The position numbers were made by a program, and so were the translations under genes. This document shows positions 55,108 through 64,000 of a DNA stretch of 64,000 nucleotides, one piece after another. The notes beneath the pieces are model-generated. The model was not told the DNA's origin. It worked only from the letters and a program-made list of their open reading frames with translations, and did no database searches. Origin of the DNA: Coenobita brevimanus (taxonomy: Eukaryota > Arthropoda > Malacostraca > Decapoda > Coenobitidae); assembly GCA_032717465.1 (NCBI GenBank), contig CM064655.1, positions 13,924,152 through 13,988,151 of the forward strand, written 5' to 3'. Position 1 is the stretch's first letter. Every line of letters starts with the position of its first letter.

Positions 55108-58072
55108 TTACAGGAATGAGTCAAGCTCGTACTGTCCCATGTCTAAAACCATATTTATCGTACATATCCTTAAATTTGTGAATTTTTTGGCACACACTAT
55201 TTCATTCAGTAGTGCATTCCATTGATCAATTGCTCTGTTTGGGAAACTGAATTTCCTTACGTCTTTATCACCTCTCTTCTTATGCAGTTTTTTGCAGTGT
55301 CCTCTTGCTGATGCTTCTCCATATGTTAAGTAATCATTTATGTCTATTTTCTCCTTCCCTGATATGCACTTATATAGCATTATCATGTCACCTCTTTTCC
55401 TTCTCTTCTGTAGTGTTGGTAGATTCAGTTTATTTAGTCTTTCTTCGTAGCTTAGGTCCCTTAAGCTTGGTATCCATCTTGTAGCGGCCCTTTGAACTTT
55501 TTCAATCTTGTCTATGTGCTTTTTGAGATGAGGACTCCAGACTACTGATGCATATTCCAGGGTTGGTCTAATGAATGATGTTATTATCCTTCTTAGCATG
55601 TCTTCATTTATGTATGTGAATTATTCTCATATTTGCAAGCAGTGTATACATGTTCCGTACCTTCTCGCTGATGTGATCAGCCGGAGATAGTCTGTTATTG
55701 ATAATCACACCTAGGTCTTTCTCTCTTTCTGATGTGTATAGGGTTTTATTTCCTAACTTATAATCCCAATCAGGTCTTTTTCCACTTTTACCAAACTTGA
55801 TTACATGACACTTGTCCACATTGAATTCCATTTGCCATGTACTACTCCATTCATGAAGTTTATTTAATTCTTCTTGTAGCTCTTTACAAGAGTCTGTGTT
55901 AGTAATTCTCCTTTGTATTTTTGCATCATCTGCAAACATATTCAGATAGCTCTCATTTCCAGTGTTACTGTTTATATCATTTATATACACTAAAAACATG
56001 ATTGGTGCCAGCACTGAACCCTGTGGTACTCCTCTAGTCACTTCTTTCCATGATGAGTAGTTTCCTCTTAGTACTGTTCTCATTTCTCTTTTTATGAGAA
56101 AGTCTTGCATCCAACAAAACAGTTTGCCTCGAATTCCTCCTTGATGGTACAGTTTCCATAAAAGTTTTTGGTGTGGTACTGTGTCAAAAGCTTTCTTGAA
56201 ATCTAAATAGATACTGTCCACCCATCCTTCCCTTTCCTGTATTGTGTTTGTTACTCTGTCATAGTAGCTCAACAGATTAGTAACACATGATTTTCCTTTT
56301 CTGAAACCAAACTGTCTTTCTGTTATCATACTGTGTTCTTCTAGATGATTTACCCAAGCTTTTCTTATAAGCTTTTCTAATACCTTGCTTACAACACTGG
56401 TCAGTGATACTGGTCAGTAGTTGAGTGGATTTTGTCTATTTCCTTTCTTGAATAAGGGGACAATATTTGCTTTTTTCCAAATATCAGGTAGTTTACCTTG
56501 ACTCAAGGATTTCTTGAAAATTAAAAATAATGGTTTACTTAACTCCTTTGCACATTCTCGTAGTACCCAACATGAAATTTCATCAGGACCACTTGCTTTT
56601 CCTCTGTCTAATCTACTTAACTCCTCCTGTATTACTTTTTCTGATGTTTGTATATCTGGTAGTATGTGTGGACATGCATGTTCCACATAGTCCCTCTCAA
56701 AATTTTTTTCTTCTGTAAAAACTAATTGGAAATTCATATTTAGTGCTTCACAAATATCTTTCTCTTGTGTATAAGTGATTCCCTCATCCATAATGAATTG
56801 TATTATATCATTTACTTTGGTTTTGCTTCTGATGTAGCTGTAAAACAGCTTTGGGTGATCACTACTTTTATTTATTATATCCTCCTCAAACTTTTTTTGG
56901 GCTTCCCTCCTTATTCTTGTATAATCGTTTCTTGCCTGTTTGCAATTATTATACGCCCTTTCACTATTGTGTCTTCTGTATCTATTCCACAACAAATCTC
57001 TTCTTTCTTTTGATTTTTTACATTCTGTATTGAACCATTTCTGTATTTTCTTATCTGCTTCTTTGTGCTTTAGGATGTACTTCTGGACTCCTATTTCATA
57101 AAATTCACAGAATTTTTTATATACAGCATTTAAATCTTGTCCTCTAAGCTCATTTTCCCAATCAAATTCTAAGAAATACTTCTTTAGGTCTTGATAACTT
57201 CCCTTTTTATAGTTTAGGCTCTTTTTGTAACTGTCACTGCTGTTAACTATGTCATATGCTATCCTGAAGTTATAATTTAGTACTGCATGATCGCTTTTGC
57301 CGAGTGGAAGGTGATATATTAAACTGTCAATATCATTTTCTTGCCTAGTAAATATTAAATCTAGCACTGAAGGTATATCAAGTCTTCTTTTTCTGGTGGT
57401 TTCCCTCACGTTGCATTAGGAAAAACTCTTGCACGAGATCCAGGAGCTTTTGGTTCGAACAGCTTTCTTGGCTAATTATATCTAGAGTATTCCAATTTAT
57501 ATTTGTATTAAAATCCCCATTTAGTATAATTCTTTCCGATTTCTCTTCCATTTCATGTAGTAATGATCTTAAAACACTGAATTGTACTCTCTGCCAGGTC
57601 CTCGTATTCATATTTTTCCCATGTGTTTGATCTGGGTGGCATGTACAAATTGGCTACAATTACTTTCCCTTCAGATGTGTTGATCTCTCTGTAATCAGTT
57701 CTACTTTTGATGGTATATCTAGTTTTATTTCATTGACTTTTAGATTTTTCTTAGTTAATATTATAATTCCTCCTCCTTATTTTAAATTTCTGTCTCTTCT
57801 CCATATATTGTATTCCTCTAAGTTTAGTATGTCTTTGGATATCCTTGGTGTTAATTTTGTTTCAGTTAAGCGTATTATTTGTGGTTCATTTTCTCTGACA
57901 TAATCATTCATCTCTAGTAATTTAGATACCATTCCATCCACATTTGAGTACATCAACTTTATCATCTTGTCTATATACTTGTCATGACATGGTTTTACTA
58001 CCTTCCTCCTTTTTATTCCATCCTGTTTGTGTACCACTTTCGTACCTGCAATCCTATTACTTTGTAAAAAAA
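55108..58072 (-). pseudogene. CR1-like ORF2, copy 2, broken
   Basis: Endonuclease 57378-58037 (YSNVDGMVSKL, ILNGDFNTNINW) and 56414-57409 (GKSDHAVLNYNF, through the thumb to KANIVPLFKKGN). The RT core is at 55604-56329 with YLDFKKAFDTV, GVPQGSVLAPIMF and an intact catalytic FADDAK. The C-terminal part is 55108-55599 (WSPHLKKHIDKIEKVQRAA, FSFPNRAIDQWN). A two-base deletion near 55620, a frame change near 57400 and others in the endonuclease break it. In the family it nicks target DNA and reverse-transcribes the LINE RNA. Confidence 0.9.
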
Positions 58073-59024
58073 TTTCTTCTTCTCTTCTGATCTTCCCTCA
58101 TTTTTTGTTTTTGCTTCCTCCCTTTTCTCTTTCAGTAATTCCAGTTCCTCTTGTGTTAGGCATCTTTTTATCCATACATTTTTGAACTCCTCCTTTTCCA
58201 TAAGATTCTTTGCATTTTTTAGTATCTCTTCCACAGTGTTTACACTCTGGAAAGTCACCTTTAGAGGTCTTGTCTTGCTTTTCTCGTATTTCCCTAATCT
58301 TTTGTGTTCCTCTATGTCTTTACTACAGATTTCCTCTGATACTTCTTTCAGTAAACTCATTACATTTGCCATCTCCTTTTTGTCTCTTGTGATCTTGTTT
58401 TTTTACTTCTTCCTCTTCAATACCAGTGATTACTATAGATTTGTTTATATCTACTGAATCTCTGACTAACTTTGGATTGTTTTGAATTATTCTTTTCACG
58501 TCCTTTTTAATGCTTTTTTCCTCCACCCTTATTTCTAAGTCTTTCTTTACTTTCACCATTTCAGCATATGTGGTTTCCACATCATTTTTGTAGCTTTGCA
58601 CAGCTTCATTCACCTGTGTTATCTTCTCCACAATATCACTGCTCTGGTCTATAAGACTGCTTACTTGCTTAATTGTCTCTGTGTCATTTTTGAACTCTTC
58701 CACAACACTCTCGTGATTGACTACTGTACTTGCCATTTCACTCATTTTCTTCCTAAGTGTACTCAATTCCACTGTTAGTTCACTGATGGTTGTGTCTTTC
58801 TTATTGTCCTCCCTTCCTAGTTTTTCTATTTCTTCCTTTTGCAAGTGCATCTGCTTCTTTATTTCATCAATTTCATTTTTGAAAGCCATTTCTAGTTTGT
58901 GTACACGTTCAACCAGTCTATTGTGAGTCTCCACTTCAACCAGTTCTTGGTAGAAATCATCATTTTGCTTTCTACCTTTATCCCTTTTCTTTTCCAAATT
59001 TGCTTTACTAAAGTATGTATCCAT
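58013..59024 (-). pseudogene. CR1-like ORF1, copy 2
   Basis: Opens MDTYFSKANLEKKRDKG at 59024 and is open for 233 codons to 58323. A one-base change in a T run near 58400 shifts it, and it continues at 58372-58013. Long Glu/Lys coiled coil, basic end. It lacks the early stop that copy 1 has. Confidence 0.85.
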
Positions 59025-59424
59025 TTTGCAATACTAAAAGTACAGAGTATGTACTTACATTCCCCATGCTGTAGTCTAAACAAATCTCAGCTGACTCAGC
59101 GCAGTCTTTCGTCTTGGTTCTCTTTTCTGTTTGAACAAGTCTTGTTTTAAACTTATTTTTTTTTCTTTTAACCCGCCCCATCCCATCGACGTATGGGTAC
59201 GTTGCAACGATTTGCATTTGCCAGTCCCGGCGACGTACCGGTACGTCGTGCAATTGCAATTTGCATAATTTCGACAATTTTCAAAATTTGCGCTTGATTT
59301 GTGGTACGTACCCTCGCATGACCTTCCCCTACCTGCCACCAGGCGGGGACACTCGGCGACCCTGCGCGACCCGTGCTAGCCCACCACTCGTCCACTCACC
59401 TGGTAGCCACGGTCCTGCTCAGAC

Positions 59425-62019
59425 ATGGCTAAGACAGGTCTCTCAGACAGCGAAATTCAAGTCGCCCTGGACACCTTTACCGGCGACAGTGATTCCCCAC
59501 TGGACGACGAGGATATGGACAAGGATTATGTGCAGCCAGAGGAGGAAGAAACCACCAGCAGTGACGAGGAAGTTCCGTCTCCCAGGAAGCGGCAGTACGT
59601 GACTTACCGTGCTGCTAGAGAGGGGCAGGAGGCAAAGAAGGCACGTGCAATATCCTATCCCTATCCCCAGCGTGATTTGGAACCAGAATTCGAGGACGAG
59701 GACGAGGATGAGGACGATGACGGAGCCGTGGGATGTGCTGCCATGTGGTATGGACGGGAGGTTATAACACATCGTGGCCCAGAGTGCACACCACGTCGTA
59801 TGAGCAGGTATGGGCCTAGCATTTTGTTTGGGGAGCTAGGAAGTCAAGTGGAGGGAGTGGGGAGTGAAAGGGAAAGTCAAGGGAGGATTAGGGAAAGTGA
59901 GAGTGATGTGAGTGAGTCATTGCTCTCCCTACGTAGTGTGAGGCGGCGTAGTGGATCACGTGGGCCAGTGTGGGTGCGTTCCTTATCACGTGGGGTTGTG
60001 AGGGAGGGGGAAGGTGGGGAGGAACCACTCCAAAGCACGTCTTGTGCTCCCCAATATCCCCTAACACGTGGTCGAGCTAGGTTGCGTGAGAGAGCACGTG
60101 GTGTTGTAATGGAGGGGGAAGGTGGGGAGGAACCACTCCCCAGCATGTCTTATGCTCCCCAATATCCCCTAACACGTGGTCGAGCTAGGGTACGTGAGAA
60201 AGCACGTGGTGTTGTCATGGAGCGGGAAGGTGGGGAGGAACCACTCCCCAGCACGTCTTCTGCTCCCCAATATTCCCCTATTTCATCCCCACAGCCCCCT
60301 AATGTTCCTCAAGGCCGTAAGGGTAAGGGAAAGGGAAAGGGTAAAGGCAAAGGGAAGAGGAGAGAGTGGGGAAGCCCTCCGCACTCCTTCTCCCCCACCT
60401 CCCCAACCAGGATCTCCTCCCCACCCAGACGAAGGCGGTGATGGGGCTGATGGGGACGAGGGATTTGTGTCGTGGGATTGGGAGGATGGGAGTGATTTTT
60501 CTCCCCTCATTCACCCCTTCACTGAGCAGGGGCGATCTGGCGCATTGCTCCAGGAATTCACCGTAATTCCACCAGGTTGGATTTTTTCCACCTGTTTTTC
60601 AGTGAGGCATTTGTTGATCAGATTGTATACCAAACAAACCTGTTTGCAAGCGCCCAGCGCCTAGAGAGTGAAAGATTGGGAACAAGGAGTAGGCATTCTA
60701 TCATCTATGATTACCCTGTCTCCCTTCCAGAAATGTTCTTATTTTTTTGCCCTGGTCCTTTTGATGGGTATTATAAGAAAGAATAGAATTCCTGCTTACT
60801 GGACTAGGGACCCTGTTATGTTTACCCCCATATTTGGTCAAGTGATGAGCTGTAATCGGTTTCAACAAATTCTAAGTCGCCTCCATTTCTATGATGCTCA
60901 TGACCCTGCAAATGCAAACAACACTGATAAAATGAGGCGAATTAGGTTGGTCTTTGATCACCTCAGGCAAACCTTTCATTCCTCATTCTATCCCTATAGA
61001 GACCTCGTCATAGACGAGAGTCTCGTGTTGTGGAGAGGCAATATTTCATTCAGACAGTATATACCCAGCAAAAGGCACCGTTTTGGGTTCAAGATCTTTG
61101 TTATGTGCGACTGTAGGACTGGATACGTGCAAGACATAGTCTTGTACACCAGTGCACAGACAGACATAATAGAAGATCAAAGTATTGGACTGTCGGGAGC
61201 AGTGGTAAAGACGATGATAGAAGACTACCTTCATCGTGGTCATGTTCTCTACTTCGACAATTGGTACACTAGCCCTCTTCTCGCTCGTTATCTTCACACA
61301 CATGAAACGGGAGTCTGTGGAACCGTAAAGGTGAACCGGTGTCACATGGCCAAGTTAGGGCGGAAACTTGCAAGGAATGAGGTTGTCTTCTTCAAAGCCA
61401 ACAACATCCTTGCAACAATGTGGAACCACAACAGAGAAGTAAGTCTCTTGTCCACGGTTCACCGCCCCTCGATGCACCGTACTGATTCAGTAGATTACCG
61501 TAGCGAGAGCAGGCGTCATTTGGAAACCTGAGTGTGTTATGGATAACAATATAAACATGCGCCTCGTGGACCAGTCAGACTCCATGATATCGACGGTAGA
61601 GTGTGCCAGGACCACGATGAAGTGGTATAAAAAACTTCTTTCACTTGCTAGATATCACTGCTCTGAATTGCCACCACCTTCACGCCATGACCACAGGAGT
61701 TCAGGAAACATTTGAAGGGTTTGTGAGGGAGCTCACAAGAGAAATCTTTGCAAAGTATGCTGTTCAAAGGCCCAAACATTGCACTCGCACTGCCCATATT
61801 GCCCAAACTCCCCAGAGAATATCCGGCCGCCATTTCCCCACTCCTATCCCTCCCCAGCCAAACAGACCTAGGCCTCAACGCAGGTGTCACGTGTGCAGTA
61901 ATTCCCAGGTGAGACTCACGACACAGAGGAAGGACACCCGCTATGAGTGTGTGCAGTGTGACGTGGGTCTCTGTATTCACCCATGTTTTAGTGAATATCA
62001 CACGTTGATGCAATTTTAG
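59425..62019 (+). pseudogene. piggyBac-type transposase with at least four frameshifts
   Basis: ATG at 59425. An acidic N-terminus (EDEDEDEDDD near residue 90) is followed by three 37-residue repeats (RGVV.E.EGGEEPL) and a Gly/Lys run. Phase changes occur near 60420, 60580, 60745 and 61520. The DDE domain is clear: FHLFFSEAFVDQIVYQTN, AYWTRDP, F..ILSRLHFYD; first Asp in VIDESLVLWRG (about 61011), second in YFDNWYTSP (about 61255), third in MDNNINMRLVDQSD (about 61540). The Cys-rich C-terminal finger CHVC ... CVQCDVGLCIHPC ends at 62019. In the family the protein cuts precisely at TTAA. All catalytic positions remain, but the frame does not. Confidence 0.92.
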
Positions 62020-62059
62020 TACGGTGTGAATGCAAAAGGACGCAGAAATTATGAGGTAA

Positions 62060-62575
62060 ATGCGACAGACAGACGCTCAGTGAAATTATCAGTCATGCTG
62101 ATCTCCAAATATTAGTATAAAGTGCATACGGGTAGAACATAAGTGAAAACATTGTATGTAAGTATATAAATCTCCCCTAAGTTGAAACTTACATAGCGAG
62201 GGTTTTATGATGCGATATTCTGTCGCTCAGTGCAATAAATACGGCCCGTAATTATATAATTATTATTATGGGAAATTCTTACGGGTATAATATAAGTTCA
62301 AATTATTGTAAGTGATGATATATATTCTAAGTCAAATATTCATAGCGTGTGTATAGAGATGCGATTTCCTGACGCTTAGTTGAATGAATAAGGCACGTAT
62401 TAGTCAAAATAAAAGTCAGCAAGTGATAAAGTGAATAATTAGTATATAAGTGTGTGAGTGAATTAGTATATAAGTGTGTGAGTATTATGTTTGTCGAAAC
62501 ATTCCTTGCGAGGGTATTTTCAGGCGATATTCTCACGCTCACTTGAATAAATAATGGCAGTAAGTATGTACAGTG
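62060..62575. repeat. Degenerate tandem repeat of about 150 bp in the piggyBac 3' region
   Basis: ATAGCGAGGGTTTTATGATGCG / GATATTCTGTCGCTCAGTGCAATAAAT at about 62192 recurs in modified form at about 62341 and 62504, and partly at about 62065, each time ending in GCTCA.TGAATAAAT-like sequence. Confidence 0.6.
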
Positions 62576-63250
62576 CATTATAGGAGTGTAAACGTGTGTA
62601 ATGTAAGTGGGAAATTATAAGTGGAGTGAATAAATAAAGTAGATGATGAAACACGAGTGTTTGAGATCGTGGTTGCTACGTGAATATGCGCTAGCATATC
62701 GCTAAATGCCCTCGTAATGAATGAAAATAATTGAAAACCTTTACAGTGGTGGAGGAAAGGTTCTATGTAAAGGGGAAAATAATTGGAAAGTGATAAAACA
62801 ATTTGGTATGTTGAAATACGAGTCATAGCGAGTGCGCTTACTAAGCTGATGTGCGCTATACTTATGCTGCATGTCATCATAATGAATGAAAACATCTGAA
62901 AACACTTACAAACAGTTGTAATTGGTAAAATGTCATTGAAACAGAAGTATACAAGTAGAAAAAATGATAGGTTGACTCATACCAGACACTTAGCATATAG
63001 CATGTTACGACTCGGACCAAACTCGCTATGCTCGCGCGATGGTACAATGCTTATTTTTCATATATATGTGTCTGAAATCCATTATATTGTTACTGTTATT
63101 GTTTATTAGTTCAAATTCAATAAATATAGAGGCGTTGTGTGTTGTTTCTCCCATTATTCCTTACCATAGAAAACGTAAATGCATATCCAGCCCATTAGAG
63201 AACACCATACCTGCCGGGGGGAACCGCACCTGTACGGACCACTTATAGAC
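62576..63250. other. Non-coding 3' part of the piggyBac element
   Basis: AT-rich sequence with partly repeated motifs (GATGTGCGCTATACTTATGC; AATGAATGAAAA). No credible frame. Confidence 0.5.
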
Positions 63251-63510
63251 CGCGGGAACCACTTTCTTTGTGATTTTCCTTCGTTTCTCGACCTAAGCGG
63301 AAGTTTTAGCAAAAAAAAATTTTTTCCAAAAAGGCTCGGGACTGGGGATGTCATAGGTGCGGAAAACCTCGGGACGTGACGGGTTAATAATGAAAAATTA
63401 TTTAGTCTAACCTGGTACAGAGCTTGACTCATACAAAAATACTAATTTAGGTAATGCCACTGGCTGTGTTGGTTCAGTACAGAGCGCCGATGTCGCACGT
63501 CTGCCTCGAT

Positions 63511-63721
63511 TGACTCCCTCTGTGTGTGTGTGTGTGTGTGTCAATCTGTTATGCATTATTCTGCATTGACTATGTTATGTATAAATCTCTTCATATTAAC
63601 CTCGAGAGAGAGAGAGAGAGAGAGAATAAATGGAGGAGTGATATAAGCAGCATCCCTGCACAACAAGATAAGGCAAAACATCAATCCCTCCTCTCTCCTC
63701 CATTCCCTCCCTCCCCCTCTC

Positions 63722-63759
<38 letters not shown>

Positions 63760-64000
63760 TAAATACAGCAATGAGATGGGCGACCGCCCACGTGCGAACC
63801 CGCCCAATCAGTTAGAAGGATTTATGGTGACTGCGAGTGACATGTTCATTCCATGACTGCCAGTAGGTAACTGAATACCAAGGCTGGCCTGCGCTATACA
63901 TCTAATACCCCTGCATCCCACTGAGAGAGCATATTCATGTGCTATATTTAAAAAATGCACAAAATTTTGTGGAAATTTCATGCGGCTCTTCCAGAATGGA
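63511..64000. other. Right-edge spacer with microsatellites
   Basis: (TG)n at about 63520-63540, (GA)n at 63604-63625 and 63727-63757. No gene recognised up to the edge. Confidence 0.6.

Larger units (their letters stand above)
59172..63383 (+). mobile_element. piggyBac transposon, full length, inactive
   Basis: TTAA at 59168-59171 and 63384-63387. Left end CCCGCCCCATCCCATCGACG; right end in reverse CCCGTCACGTCCCGAGG. The 4,212-bp body carries a plus-strand transposase with several frameshifts and a long 3' non-coding part. A 16-bp palindrome GACGTACCGGTACGTC sits about 60 bp inside the left end. The MITE at 36414-37161 shares both ends. Confidence 0.93.
55087..63510 (-). mobile_element. CR1-like LINE, copy 2, split by a piggyBac element
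   Basis: Matches copy 1 throughout, from the TTACCTAATTGTATCTTTAC end to the 5' region at 63388-63510 (ACTAATTTAGGTAATGCCAC, AGAGCGCCGATGTCGCA). The piggyBac at 59172-63383 sits in the 5' region; copy 1 has the unbroken TTAA at 34245-34248. The gypsy target site at 57556-57560 is unoccupied here. Confidence 0.92.

Overview
The window reads as nuclear DNA of an invertebrate, most likely a decapod crustacean. That placement is an inference from a very dense mix of CR1-like and RTE-like LINEs, Ty3/gypsy LTR elements, pogo/Tigger, piggyBac and hAT transposons, tRNA- and 5S-derived SINEs and many long (TA)n tracts. No marker gene in the window fixes the species. Nothing looks prokaryotic or viral apart from retrotransposons.

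Layout. 1-2512 is a 20-bp tandem satellite that runs off the left edge. 2513-4433 is non-coding and ends in a good branch point and splice acceptor. 4434-9250 is the only convincing host gene sequence: a 4.8-kb terminal coding exon for a Ser-rich, disordered, probably nuclear protein that I do not recognise. Its probable 3' UTR holds two tRNA-SINEs in inverted orientation. From 12.2 kb to the right edge almost everything is mobile DNA: a decayed LINE (12190-14107); a complete but dead Tigger (14136-18331) with a 933-bp insertion inside its transposase; a LINE-B copy; a Tigger fragment; a CR1-like LINE (21060-34369) that carries a complete young gypsy element (23545-32635); a second LINE-B carrying a 740-bp piggyBac MITE; a hAT-like MITE; four LTRs (A-D) of a second gypsy-related family; an RTE-like LINE with a tail-to-tail inverted partner (48632-54040); and a second CR1 copy (55087-63510) carrying a full-length but broken piggyBac (59172-63383).

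The nesting is unusually informative because the window contains its own empty sites. CR1 copy 1 holds the gypsy where copy 2 is empty, and copy 2 holds the piggyBac where copy 1 is empty. LTR D shows the empty site of the SINE inserted in LTR C. The most unusual items are: a 5S rRNA-headed SINE whose body and tail match the two ends of the RTE-like LINE in the same window; LTRs that open with an ATG and a long reading frame, so that gypsy pol runs about 1 kb into its 3' LTR; a possible gag-pol -1 frameshift hairpin at the gag stop; and a small hairpin kept near the 3' end of the LTRs of both gypsy families.
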